Under the pieces are notes generated by a model that was not told where the DNA came from, made no database searches, and saw only the letters and a list, made by a program, of their open reading frames with translations. DNA of 64,000 nucleotides from Mantis religiosa (taxonomy: Eukaryota > Arthropoda > Insecta > Mantodea > Mantidae): the NCBI GenBank assembly GCA_030765055.1, contig CM060958.1:5715849-5779848 (forward strand), read 5' to 3'. The position numbers were made by a program, and so were the translations under genes. Shown one piece after another: positions 1 through 13,510 of this stretch. The stretch's first letter is position 1; each line of letters opens with the position of its first letter.

Positions 1-1005
1 ATGGTACCTTTTGTACATTATCAGTAATGTACAAAAGCTTCTGACATTTATATACAGAACTAGATATTTTTATTTTATAAAGGTTGTGAAGCCCATTCAC
101 ACTTATAAGAACAACCCAAAATTTCCAGAAACTTCCCTAGACCACAGGTAAACAAAAATTAGAATGAAGTTGTAATTTTAAATCTTAGAAATGTTGACTT
201 GAAAAGAATACAGATTAAATTAAGTGAGATAAGGCAAAGAAAGACTGTATCAAAATTAAAAACACTTGAGCAAGTGATGGAAATGCTGCTGGTATGTTGC
301 AGTGAAAGAGATTGTAACTTTCGCTTTGCATGCTGATCTGCACCAGTATCACAGTGCTAGTGTGATATGATGCTTGATTGCAGTAGTTTTTATGTTGTTT
401 TAGTGTATCTAGCTGTAGTATATATCATATGTTCAGTTCTTGCTTTTAATAGTCACTATTTCATAGTTATATATGTATTTCAAATAACTATGCAAGATTT
501 TTACTTTAAATTTAAAGTAACAATACCAAAAGCTAATTATAAAAGCTATCATTTAATTCAGGAGATTTCAAGATAGTGTATATGTAACAGGGAGGGCTAT
601 AAAGAGGCAGAATAGTGCCACGCCAACATATAACTTGTACATTCCAGCATCAGTTTCAATTATCAGTCTAGGAATGAAAATGACTGGCTACCTTCAAATA
701 TTTCTAAAAAGAAAGATGGAGATCATTTTTGACCTTATTTATATCTTAAATAGTTTGTATGACAATTTTAAATTTTATGCATACAGTGGCAACATTAGCA
801 GTGTATCTGAATAATGTATCTTCCCCTTTAGAATCAAAAAAATACATTTGTACTTATGCTTTCCTTATGATTTGGTCAGTGACCAGCAGAATATGACCAA
901 ATGGGCTTAAAACATCTATATGATGTATAGTTTATTTGCATTGATATTTTCATTTTAAGATATTAGCTCCAAGACAACCTTTTTCTCTGAGAATCTCTAA
1001 ACAGA

Positions 1006-1140
1006 TTAAATGATGATTTGCGAAACATGTCCTCAAAATAGGTACGAAAGTGAAGCAGATGTGTAATAAATACGACTCATCTAAAAATGAATAATTATTT
1101 CGCTTCACTGTGGTGTTCCAATACAGTTAAATCTCAATAG
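1006..1140 (+). repeat. PLE subfamily D tail fragment
   Basis: From a degraded GCGAAACATGTCC onward this matches the tail of the PLE hairpin at 41400-41540, including AGTGAAGCA, TAATAAATACGACTCAT and the following cttcactgtggtg stretch. The CUGANGA half of the hammerhead-like module is missing or decayed here. Confidence 0.6.
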
Positions 1141-1255
1141 ATTAAGTACTGTCTTGTTTAACAGGACCCAGATTATTATTGAGGTACATTTCTTCAAAAC
1201 ATGTACAAAATTTGTGAAATTAAGGGCACATACTACATACTTCTGTGTAGTGGCA

Positions 1256-1560
1256 AGGCATGACTTTCAAACCTTGGGAAGCTCCAAATAATAATTTTCA
1301 TTAAAATAAGAGAGAATAATGACTCAAAGAACTAAGGCTACTCTTTAGTACTCTTTATATTGTACAGTCACACGTAGTTCCAGTAGCTACTCTTTAGTAC
1401 TCTTTATATTGTACAGTCACAGGTAGTTCCAGTAGCGAGGCGTGACTTTCAAAGCGAGGAAAGCTCCAAATAATAATTTTCATTAAAATAAGAGAGAATA
1501 ATGACTCTGAGAACTAAGGCTACTCTTTAGTACTCTTTCTATTGTACAGTCACACATAGG
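1256..1560. repeat. nested tandem duplication, 182 bp and 49 bp
   Basis: The segment starting TGACTTTCAAA at 1261 recurs at 1443, 182 bp later, with few differences. Inside the first unit a 49-bp piece beginning ctactctttag (1338) is repeated at 1387. No coding potential. The two periods imply two successive duplications. Confidence 0.8.
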
Positions 1561-1600
1561 CCTTTCTTACATTGCAAGACTGGTCACACTACAAGAGGCA

Positions 1601-4080
<2,480 letters not shown>

Positions 4081-4096
4081 TTGAGTTTGATTTATG

Positions 4097-4189
4097 AGTC
4101 ACTATGTTTACACTCAAACTTCACTTACTTGTTGTATAATTGAAACATTTTCAAGATCATTCGATCTCATCCTCAGCTGTTTGGTGACT
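4097..4189 (-). ncRNA. hammerhead-ribozyme-like module, PLE subfamily B
   Basis: Read on the - strand: AGTCAC (4184-4189), CTGAGGA (4170-4176), a stem II of AGATC/GATCT closing a GAAT loop, GAAAA (4148-4152), then GTA (4126-4128) before AGTGAAG, and GTGACT (4097-4102). AGTCAC and GTGACT form a 6-bp distal stem I. The order fits a type I hammerhead with a very short stem III. Confidence 0.65.
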
Positions 4190-4442
4190 AAATGAACTAT
4201 CCTCTTCTTCCACTACTACGGAGCTCCGATCACTCTGCCATCTGGTGTTTGGGATACCAAGTTTTAATACTTCATTTAATGCCGGGATTTCAAAATTTAT
4301 AACTTTATCACGGTTTTTGTTTATGAATATGTTTTCCCAAATATCCAATTCTATGGGTGTACTTAAAGATTTTAACAGTTTTATGTTGTGGCCAATGTTG
4401 TGGTTTTCTGTCCAAAAATGGTGCGCTTTTAATATTTAAAAT
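4141..4442 (-). pseudogene. Penelope-like element C-terminal fragment (subfamily B)
   Basis: The - strand frame reads DIWENIFINKNRDKVINFEIP and ends in a glutamate-rich tail just before the hammerhead-like module. This is the sequence that follows the GIY-YIG domain in the better copy at 54593-55158. The element is cut at about 4430-4442 by insertion of DNA transposon family A, so only the last 100 or so codons remain. Confidence 0.75.
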
Positions 4443-5459
4443 CTTTTTAGTTAACGCGTGTGCAGTTCGGCCGCCTCTCTTGACAAACCCTTATAATCGT
4501 TTTACAACACCCGGCCCTCCTTCTCCCAGTCCTTTCTGCAAGGTTGCCACCTTTCTCAATACATCATGGGTTTCGTACAAGGTTTCGTCTAAATAAATTA
4601 TCTTATGTCCATTACTGCGAAACTTCCTTAGTTTTGACAAATATATATATTGCCAAGCTACAATGGATTCCATAATAATCCTTATCTTATTCAAAGTGCG
4701 GTATTTGAAACCCAGCTCCTTTAGGAGGCCGTGCAAAATGCAGTGCCCATAAAGAAAATCACAAATTTCTTGCAAATGTGCAACCAATTCGTCTAAGGTG
4801 GGCGCTCTCCCTTTTGCATAAAATCTATAAATTTCATGGCAAATTAAATCACATGTGAAATTATCGAAACGCTAGAGAAATGTTTTCACACTTGATCGGC
4901 ATCTTTGGTATTCGTCTCGTCACAATTTTTCTTACTGTATTTCTGTGAATAATCAGACTTTATCAGGTTCATTGCATGACCCCTTACCAAGATTATTTGT
5001 TCAGCACATATTTATATGTGTTCAAAACAGGCGCTTGAATTTGCTTAGAAAGAGTTCTTGTTATAACTTTGTTTTTTGAGGTTTTTCCAGTAACATAACT
5101 TGGCCCAGTTATTCACACTATTGTCTTCACTTTGATTATTTTCACTTGACTGAAAGTTATCTACTACTTCATTTGCATTTACCACTGCATTTCCCTCCCA
5201 CGGTCTCCATATCATGACACACAACGAACTTCTGCACGTAATGAAACAGATTAACTGGAAGTTGGAACTTTGGCAACTGAGACTCCACGTGGAGTAAACA
5301 TACGACTGTCATTTCCAGAAAATCAGGGTTGCTATTGGTCCTCAACGACAGTGTTCCATTTCTGAAGTGTGGAGATAGATTTATGATGGTCATTAGTGGG
5401 CGGTAGGGTCCATTTCGTTTGTGGAGCAACAGCACTTGTATTGACTAGACAGACTTTAA
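4443..5459 (-). mobile_element. DNA transposon family A, copy 1
   Basis: The ends are inverted repeats built on AGTCTGTCTAGTCAAC and CGAGTGCAG; the left end is diverged (tagttaacgcgtgtgcag). About 1 kb. On the - strand a decayed transposase frame is visible: LLKELGFKYR, then YLSKLRKFRSNGHKIIYLDET (4491-4787), where YLDET looks like the first catalytic Asp of a Tc1/mariner-related DDE enzyme. The other half encodes a conserved but unrecognised segment (NLSPHFRNGTLSLRTNSNP, 5169-5435). Copies 2 and 3 are at 28424 and 60682. Confidence 0.75.
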
Positions 5460-5479
5460 TGCATATACACAATGTTCTG

Positions 5480-5960
5480 CTAGATCTATCTGAGAGACGA
5501 AAGTCCCCCTCTAAAAACCAGGGAGCTACTGAAGCAGCTCTGTGGGGCTTTCCATAGGCGAATACCTGGAATTTAAAAATACCCCTCCTTTTGGGTGGAA
5601 GTGGATGCGCCACTTACATGCATCAACCGATCCTGGAAGACTACCAATACCTGTCGGGCCGCCAGTTATCTTAGCACACCATGTTGCTAGCTTCCAGGCT
5701 AGCACTTGAGATTCTCCTGGGCATCTTCCAGCCCCACCTCAAGTGGCAATGCCAGCCAAACGTACCTATTATGCATGGGTGTTCGGGAACCTTTACCCTG
5801 TAGAGACCAGAAAATACAAACAGCTTCCCTTTGGGAGGGGCTTGAATGTTTGGTCCAGCTACATCTAGTAAAGCCAGAAGTAAACGAGTGCTACAGGTCT
5901 GCAGTGCTAGCAGCAACTATCTCAGTCCCAAATAGCATGTGGATCCTGGAAGTGATATAA
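5480..5960. other. GC-rich unrecognised block
   Basis: This 480-bp stretch is clearly more GC-rich than its surroundings and has short open frames on both strands (5332-5613 -, 5671-5916 -, 5706-5960 +). None matches a protein I know. It abuts family A copy 1. The 5' untranslated region of a LINE is one possibility. Confidence 0.35.
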
Positions 5961-6499
5961 CTTGTTGGTAACTGTAACAAAAGATTCAGTATTGGTTTTG
6001 ATTTTGCAATAATTTTTATTTGTTTTTGATGCAGATGAACATATGTGTAATTTCACCTATTTTACTTTACTTTTCTCTATTTTACTATTTACTGAGTAGC
6101 TCAGTCTGTGAAATCTTAGTGAATCTGGCAATCCTGGTACAGAACATTGCAAAGTCAATGCAGTAATATAACTGAGAAATTGGTAGAAAGAAAAGACTAT
6201 CTCTGGTTCCTTTGTTGTTAGTTTCTGTCTCAACTGCATCATGTTTTAAATTAACTATCCATGTTTAGCTAATTTTAGAAACAAATTTCTTATCCTGCTA
6301 CACTCATTATTTAACAATTTTCTTTTTCTATTTAGTTTTCTTTTCACAAGAGTGCAAGAGCCTAAAATGGACTGAAACTGAAAGATTTTATTTATGTAGA
6401 CTCACTGTGGTTCTGTGTGTCCCATTCTATATTCCATGTGAAAGACCTCTTAAGGTCTACACAGAAAATGAAGCTATTTACAGTGGAGTAACAAACACT

Positions 6500-6724
6500 A
6501 CACAAATAAAAATATTTAGTAAATAATCTCCACTTAACTTAAGAAGCCGATGGCAATACTTCTATTATGTTTTTGCAAAATTAATTTCGTGGACATTTGC
6601 CCACATCTTCAATCAAACACAATTCGTTGTCAAACACACTTCGTTGTCAAGGATACTATAGAAGTATTGTCATCGGCTTCTTAAGTTAAATGGAGAATAT
6701 TTACTAAATATTTTTATTTGTGTA
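6500..6724. repeat. foldback repeat, arms about 65-75 bp
   Basis: Left arm (aaaaatatttagtaaataatctcc...cttaagaagccgatggcaatac) is repeated in reverse complement at 6655-6724, with an 80-bp loop. Part of the left flank (acactacacaaataaaaatattta) resembles bases inside the hAT-type MITE at 15483, so the two may be related. Confidence 0.7.
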
Positions 6725-7414
6725 CTCTTAATGTCTCTTTATCAGAGTTGAGGTTCTTTAATGTGCTGTAAATCTACAATACAGGATGACTGGCTTTACT
6801 TTCCTTGCAAAGGAAGCCATTGTAAGAATTTTTATGCCCAAAAAAAATCTATCATCCTTTACTGGTTTAAACCTGTGACCTCAGAAACCAGGGGCTACCA
6901 TGTGACCCCTAGACCTAGAGGATGATCCTCAACTGCACTTAAACAATGCATATGTCTCTTTATTTTTTATGTATTTTTGCTAAATACTTTTCCAAATGAA
7001 ACTTTGATGTCAATATGACAGTTGTTTCCTTAGAGGTTCTTATCTCTTGACAGTAAACTTCCATATTTGGTCGGCGGGATATCTCATGTCAATATTGTGT
7101 GTGTATGTGTTGTGTGAGTGAGTGTATGTTTTGCCAATTTTGCCCTAATGTCCTTTATTAAGCATATATTCCCTTTAAATTTTTTTTATCTCATCTGAAT
7201 GGATGCTACGAAATTGCCTGGGATGTCTTCTTCAAAGTAGCCAAAGCATTATAAGTGCCATATACTATGGTTAGCAGCTTTGTTGAGTCGTTCTCTTTGC
7301 AAATGTTGAGTAAATTGATATAGTGTTGCTTGAGGTATGAGCAATCCCTAAGGGCTAGGTAAAGGGGTGAACAGAGGCAGTCTGGCAGTGTGTTACATGA
7401 TATAGGGCTCACAG

Positions 7415-7546
7415 GTGCTGGGGACCAAGGCTATGGGAGGTGCTCTGAAGGGGGGTACAGGACCTCAGTCAGGACAATTCATCATATCTCAGGCTCAGCA
7501 GACCCCAGTGTCCAACGTGCAGACTCAGTTCCTAGCACCCTCACAG
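7415..7546 (+). CDS. ph: polyhomeotic orthologue, exon 1 of those visible
   Basis: The exon follows a cacag acceptor and ends at CAG before gttagc. It holds exactly 44 codons, entered and left in phase 0. The peptide is Gln/Gly/Ser-rich (VLGTKAMGGALKGG... QTQFLAPSQ) and has no domain of its own, as is usual for the long low-complexity N-terminal half of polyhomeotic. Assignment to ph rests on splice-phase continuity with downstream exons that carry diagnostic motifs. No start codon is claimed: the first codon is GTG (Val) and earlier exons should lie upstream of the window. The family is a chromatin subunit of Polycomb repressive complex 1 acting in the nucleus. Confidence 0.75.
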
Positions 7547-7923
7547 GTTAGCCAAACATTGTCTATATCAAGAGAAACAGCATTGCCTTCATTGGAAGAT
7601 GAAAAGCTGTTTGTATTCATATCATCAGGCAGGAAAGAGAGAGAGAGAAAAAAAAAAACAGATTAATGTATATTTTTCATTTGCATGTTTTTCTTGCATG
7701 CTTTTCTTTTTCTTAGATTGTTTCTCTTCCTTATTTTTTCTACTTTAATTTTATTTTTATTAAAAAATTTAAAATTGGTAAGAGGTAATGGAAGCCATCA
7801 GCTTTTCTTTTACAATGAGTTAGGCAAGCATACACCTTAATTGCAGAGTAGATCCAGGATTTCTTTAATGAGAGGCTAACATATTTTGAAACAGATATTA
7901 CCACTGATGAAAATGCTGTTTTA

Positions 7924-8792
7924 CGAGGGTGAGTCAAATGAAAACCTTAAATATTTTTTTAAATATTATTTAATGTGCAGAAGTGGTACAAAGCTGTATC
8001 TTTTATCAACATAATCTTCCCCACGCTCAGTGAAAGTCCTCCAGCACTTACAAAGTGAATAAATGTCTTTAGAAAAAAATTCTTTTGGTAGTCCGCACAA
8101 CCACTCATGCACCACGTAGCGTACCTCTTCATCGAAACGGAACTTCTTTCCTCCCATTGCATCTTTGAGTGGCCAAACATATGGAAATCACTTGGGGCAA
8201 GGTTTGGTGAGTATGGTGGATGAGGAAGACACTCAAAATGCAGGTCTGTGATTGTTGCAACTGTTCTACGGGCACACATCTTGCAGACACTTTGTGAAAC
8301 AGGAGCACATCATGCACAATGTGGTGTGCTGACCCATGACTAATCTGTAAACATGCTGCAATGTCATTCAGTGTCACTCGGCGGTTTTCCTTCACTATGG
8401 CTTCAACTGCTGCAATGTTCTGTGGAGTCACAACTCGTTGTGCCTGACCTGGACGTGAGGCATCTTCCTCTGAAGTCACACCATTTGCCAACTTCCTACT
8501 CCATTCGTAGACTTACTGCTGTGACAAACATGCATCACTGTACTGAACCTTCATTCGTCGATGAATTTCAATAGGTTTCACATCTTCACTACACAAATAA
8601 AACACAAACCGAATAACAGAACGCTGTTCTTCCCTGGTGCAAGTTGCAAGTGGGGCGGCCATCTTTATACTGATACTCTTGACACAGGCCATTCTGCATG
8701 CTGTTTGTAGCATGCTTACCAACTTACAGGATAACGGCCTGAAATTTCGATTTGTTATTACAAATTTAAGGTTTTCATTTGACTCACCCTCA
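7924..8792 (-). mobile_element. mariner-family deletion derivative
   Basis: Terminal inverted repeats of about 28 bp begin GAGGGTGAGTCAAATG at both ends. The 869-bp interval carries only the two ends of a mariner transposase on the - strand. The middle, which should hold the first two catalytic aspartates, is absent. Confidence 0.85.
7959..8722 (-). pseudogene. mariner transposase, internally deleted
   Basis: The N-terminal part reads EEQRSVIRFVFYL...VKPIEIHRRM, VYEWSRKL-like residues and ENRRVTLNDIAACLQISHGSA, the paired helix-turn-helix region of mariner transposases, ending near FHKVSARCVP. It then jumps to LHFECLPHPPYSPNLAPSDFHMFG, the region of the third catalytic residue, with N where most relatives have D (SPNL). 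The C-terminal GKKFRFDEEVRYVVHEWL follows. Roughly 150 residues are missing and the frame shifts, so it cannot be active. It could only be mobilised in trans through its terminal repeats. Confidence 0.85.
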
Positions 8793-9659
8793 TGTCTTTA
8801 TATATTTTCAAACATATAAATGATCTGTAAATCATTCTTTGGATGCAAACATTTTTTTAAATTTTGAGAAAAGTTTTAAAAAGGCCTTTTAAAACATATT
8901 AGTTACTAAATTTTATTGTATTTACTCCTGTTTTAAAACTTAATTTTTATTCAGAAGTTATGTATAATAAACATAAACCATAATTGTTTGGTCCATATGC
9001 TTATTTTGGGATATAGTCCACTGTTAAGATAATTTCACTCTCTGACTCTGAACAAATACGTGCTCGTACATTTTAAGGAAATAGGTTTTTATTTTTTCAG
9101 AGTAAAGCAACACCATAACCTTAAGTATAACAATTTTGATATTTTTTCTTTGATATTAGATGGTGGGAGCTATAGGCTCTCTCAGCATCTACTTGGGTCT
9201 GTCTATGCTCAGTTTTGAACCTTTGAATATGTGACGTCATGAAAGATACTGTTAAGTTTAAAAAACTTAAGGCCTTTCCCAATTTGTGTATATTTTTTAT
9301 AACTTGTTAACATTAATTATATTATAACTGAAAATAATTTCTTGGCTAACATAACCTCCACAGAGGCTTCAACCGGCCCACTAAAAATGTCCACCACAGT
9401 TGTAGATGAAACTTTGGAACATCTATCTCCAGCAGTCTGCAGCATAACAGACCAGAAATAATTTTCAGTTATATTGACTCCAGCCCTGAAAACCTATTTT
9501 CTATCATTAACTATAATACTTATGTAAATTAAAAAAAATTAATGAGATCAATGCCAATAATGTGCTCTTTTATGCATCACAGAACAATTTCTTGAAAATT
9601 AAGTTCTGCAAATAACCCCCATTTTGCAACAAGCACAATGTCAAATAATTGTTATAGTT

Positions 9660-9776
9660 TTTGATAGAGTCAACATAAAAAATTCAATACCATGGCCGGG
9701 ATTTGAACCACAGATCTCCTGGTTTCTGTCCAATTGCTCTTTCCCATTGAGTTGCCATGGCCAACTTGCTGTCATG
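9660..9776 (-). repeat. tRNA-headed SINE, first part (copy a)
   Basis: On the - strand the head reads GCCATGG...TGAGCT...GGTTCAAATCC...CCATGGT with tRNA-like A and B boxes. It is interrupted at 9777 by the 4 x 127-bp insertion and resumes at 10300. Confidence 0.8.
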
Positions 9777-10284
9777 TGAAGAGGAAATGACTGAAGAACA
9801 TCTTTTAACCTGTGAAGTCCTACCTGTCGGACACACTACACAGAAATATTGGAGAGCAAGAGAGCTAATGGCTTGATTACCAAAGCCTAGCATTTGACAA
9901 CAAAGAAGAGGAAATGACTGAAGAACATCTTTTAACCTGTGAAGTCCTACCTGTCGGACCCACTACACAGAAATATTGGAGAGCAAGAGAGCTAATGGCT
10001 TCATTGCCAAAGCCTAGCATTTGACAACAAAGAAGAGGAAATGACTGAAGAACAACTTCTAACCTGTGAAGTCTTACCTGCCGGACCCACTACACAGAAA
10101 TATTGGAGAGCAAGAGAGCTAATGGCTTCATTGCCAAAGCCTAGCATTTGACAACAAAGAAGAGGAAATGACTGAAGAACATCTTCTAACCTGTGAAGCC
10201 CTACCTGCCGGATCCACTACACAGAATTATTGGAGAACAAGAGAGCTAATGGCTTCATTGCCAAAGCCTAGCATTTGAAAACAA
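9777..10284 (+). repeat. 4 x 127-bp tandem array derived from a LINE 3' end
   Basis: Units start at 9777, 9904, 10031 and 10158 and differ by a few percent. Total length is exactly 4 x 127 = 508 bp. The insertion is flanked by a 15-bp direct repeat, CAACTTGCTGTCATG (9762-9776 and 10285-10299), so it went in as one piece. Each unit reads EEEMTEEHLLTCEVLP... YWRARELMASLPKPSI-stop, like the C-terminal end of jockey-type ORF2 proteins (EHLLxC, then RARxLMASLPKP). Confidence 0.85.
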
Positions 10285-10299
10285 CAACTTGCTGTCATG

Positions 10300-10720
10300 A
10301 CATTAAGTTCTCCATTTGACTCGCATATTTCCCCTGTAAACCATCAATTAACCATCAATTAATTTCCACCAATTAACTAAAATAATAAGAGTTAAATGAT
10401 GAAGTCTGGCACTTAAGTACTTACAATAGTAAGTCGCCACAAATGGTGTAACTTGAATGCAAGAGCCACTAGTGGTCTACCGGTGAAATATACAAGTCAA
10501 ATGGAGAATTTAATGTCATGATAGTAATTTGGCTATGGTAGGTCAATGGATAAGAGCTGGATGGAACCAGGAGATCCGTGGTTCACATCCCAACTGTGGC
10601 ATTGAATCTTTCATGTTGACTCTATCTATCAAAAACCTTAGCCCACATACGTCTAGTATGAAGAAATTATTAATTTCCATCAATTAACTAAAATTGTTAT
10701 AGTATTTTAATTGGAGCACT
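10300..10720. repeat. tRNA-headed SINE, second part (copy a/b)
   Basis: The SINE body continues after the array. A + strand head follows at about 10537-10610 (ggtaggtcaatgg...gtggttcacatcc), then the tail ttagcc...ctagtatgaagaaattattaat. Confidence 0.75.
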
Positions 10721-11845
10721 CATTAATTTCTCTGTGAATATTGTCTTTAATGTATTCAAGGGTTTGTGAATGAGTTACATCTTCATATTTAAATATTCCC
10801 AAAGAAAGCTCTCACAGAGCCATCTTCATGTTTTGAGAAGATTCAAATGCTGCGGAAATTCCATTATATCTTGCTGGAAATATTTTAGTTGTTCCTTTGT
10901 AGGCATTTAAAGCAATTTAGACAAAGAAATTAATTAAGTTATTCTAATGGAAATTTTACACAGATAGTATGGCAATATGCATAACAGACTGGCAGAAATA
11001 GAGGCATTTGAAAGACATTATATTCAAGAAATGAAATGCATTCTTGTTTTGCATAAATTGGCACATTATTGGCATTAACTATACATTGTTGCCAACCAAA
11101 ATAGTTGGGGAGAGATGGAAGTAGTACAATTTAAAACAGAAAAGGTATGTGCAGCATTGTGATTCCACATATGTTTTTGGGAGGTTCAGTATAAGAATCT
11201 AACAAATGAAAATGACAGTGGAATCATGATTACTTTAGGCTCGTACCATGCAACTTTGCAAGCCAAAATTTTTTATTTTTGAAATTTTAATTGAAAGCAA
11301 AATGCTCAGAATTGCTGTATTGTGCAACAGTGCAACAAATCTCAGCCAGTTATTCCTAAACACTAAAGAACAGTTAAGCGCCACAAGTAATTATTTGCCA
11401 TTTAGCAGAGCTTTATGGAAAGAAAAATGACCTTTTTGCTCATAGTAAAATAGAGAGAAACATTAACATAATAATATGAGAAGGATCAGTTTTAAATTTT
11501 TCTGAGTTGCGGCCTTGTTGCATTGAAGATGTGAATCATGATACTTTTCTGTTGTTAAGAGAATGATTGATTAAAAAATAGAAAACATAGGTAACAAAAA
11601 ATAGCCCGTTATATATACTAAATAATACATATAAATTATAATACTTTGTTTTATGTTAAATTTGTTAAATGCATTATGTTCCTTTAATTTTTGGAATTTC
11701 TTCGCTTGTTTCCAAAATTATAATATTCTGTTATCCATAGCAGAATCCACTGCAGTTGGCAACATTGTCCTTAGAGCATTTGCAAGTTTTTATTATTTCT
11801 GCTGCTATCATTTAGTTGTAACACATTACTCAGTAACAGCTTTTA
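10721..11845. other. intron sequence, nothing recognised
   Basis: AT-rich; short ORFs at 11248-11430 and 11653-11985 show no recognisable protein and the latter runs into the (TTTA)n tract. Confidence 0.5.
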
Positions 11846-11865
11846 TTTTTATTTATTTATTTATT

Positions 11866-11924
<59 letters not shown>

Positions 11925-11956
11925 TTTTTTTTTTTTATTTTTTATTTTTTTTTTTC
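11846..11956. repeat. (TTTA)n microsatellite with T-rich end
   Basis: About 20 TTTA units, then imperfect poly-T. A SINE tail fragment (tagccaatacac...) starts about 60 bp downstream at 12010-12130. Confidence 0.9.
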
Positions 11957-12303
11957 AAAATGTAAACTTCTCCAATTTTAAATAGCTAAGTTATTTGATA
12001 GAAATTAATCATTCCTTCACACTAGCTGTGTATTGGCTAAGGTTTTGGATAGATAGAGTCAAACTAAAAAGTTTAACCCTGGCCATGGCATTGAATTTTT
12101 CAGTTTGATGCTATCTATCCAAATGAGAAACATATTTGTAGTGCTGCACTAAGCAAAACATTATCAAATAATTATCTTTAGAAAGGCTGATTGTCGTAGC
12201 AAAGTAATTTGAAACTGCTGGTATCCACAGATCATTCTAAATACTATTTAAATAAGATGTTTGTGTTATATTTAGCAATTAATGGAGGACAATGATGTTG
12301 CAG

Positions 12304-12544
12304 TATACAACTTGTGGCGGAGGAAGAACGGTGCAGCAGAGTTCACAGCCAATGCAATTCTCACCATGGCAGTTTGCTGGCACATCACTTCCTCAAGGCA
12401 TCACATGGGCAACAGCAGCGCCTGGCAGTTTACAGTCACCTGCAGCACTCCTCACTGCTCCGAACCCCATCTTCATTCGTGGACAACAAGATGGCACTGG
12501 CATGTTCATCCAGAGTCCACCTCCTCAGATACAGTCACATAACC
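12304..12544 (+). CDS. ph: polyhomeotic orthologue, exon 2
   Basis: The acceptor is gatgttgcag and the donor C|gtaagt. The exon has 80 codons plus one base (phase 0 in, phase 1 out). The peptide contains MQFSPWQFAG, LPQGITWAT and NPIFIRGQQDGTGMFIQ; the NPIFIRG...GMFIQ stretch is what I recognise from insect polyhomeotic proteins. The frame is closed by a TAA just upstream of the acceptor, so the 5' boundary is well fixed even though the pyrimidine tract is weak. Two other frames are also open here and are shadows. A jockey-like LINE fragment begins about 110 bp downstream on the opposite strand. Confidence 0.88.
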
Positions 12545-12655
12545 GTAAGTATCATTCCATACCAGCTGTGTATCTTAGTTAAATGTTGTAAATGAAGTAG
12601 CAAAGAATAGAAATGCATCATTGTTTATGATAAACAACTGAAAAACTAGATAGAT

Positions 12656-13510
12656 TTAAAGAAAAAGTAATGGATAAATGACCACAGAGTGGATATGAAG
12701 AAGTTTCCGGGCTTCCGAGAAGGATACCTTCTCTTTAACTCGGATCTCCTGAATAGCTTGCTCCTCAATATAACTGGGACATTCTCGTGAACTAGATGGA
12801 TGTTCACCGCTACAGTTAACGCATGCTGGAGGTGATGTACATGCATTTTCATGCATGCCATCTCCACAGCTGACACATGTAGGTCCATCTTTATAGAATG
12901 CACTAGTGTGACCGAACCGCTGACATTTGTAGCATCTCAAAGGGTTAGGTATGTATGGTCTAACCTCTATTACTTCATATCCTGCCTTGATCCTTTGAGG
13001 GAGATCTACCCGATCAAAGGTCAAGAACAGGGTACGAGTAGGGACCATTTCCCCTCGCTCTCTCCGTTGCACACAATATACCGCTGTAACACCTTGTTCC
13101 TGAAGGTTTTCCTGAATATCCTCGTTGGACATAACGTCCAACGCACTAGTGTTTACAACACTGCGTGAGGAAGTCAGGGTCCTATGCAATTCAACCTTTA
13201 CAGGATAACTGCCCAACATGGTGGCTCTCTGTATCTTAGCTGCCTGGGATGCTGTAATTGCTTCCACCAGCAGCGTGCCATTCTTAGATTTATTACAGGA
13301 CTTTACTATATTGTTGAGACCCTTCTGTATTGAAAACAGATTAACAGTTGAAAAATTCCTGCCTTCTTCTGTTCTTTTAATCACTAAGTAGCGAGGACCA
13401 CACTCAACTACTTCTTTTACATTGTTCTTAACTGTTTTGTTGCTTTTTTTGTTCAAACTCATAGCGGTATTATCCTCCACCATTGCAAACGTCTCTAATG
13501 GCATGCTCAT
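12656..13510 (-). pseudogene. jockey-like LINE ORF1 (Gag-like) 5' fragment
   Basis: A 284-residue - strand frame begins MSMPLETFAMVEDNTAMSLN. Its C-terminal third has CCHC-type zinc knuckles: CYKCQRFGHTSAFY (last Cys replaced by Tyr), CVSCGDGMHENAC and CVNCSGEHPSSSREC, followed by EIRVKEKVSFSEARKLL. This is the layout of the nucleic-acid-binding ORF1 protein of jockey-type non-LTR elements. The frame leaves the homology near 12690 and no ORF2 follows, so this is a 5' piece. It lies antisense in a ph intron. Confidence 0.85.

Noticed and set aside
9690..9765. Functional tRNA genes at the SINE heads
   Set aside because: Cloverleaf-like and with A/B boxes, but repeated many times with shared non-tRNA tails and without a conserved anticodon loop.
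9781..10284. CRISPR-like array
   Set aside because: Four 127-bp units without spacers in a eukaryotic intron; coding and flanked by a target duplication.
12282..12595. Two other + frames over exon 2
   Set aside because: Only the MMLQYTTCGG frame carries NPIFIRG...GMFIQ and matches splice phases.
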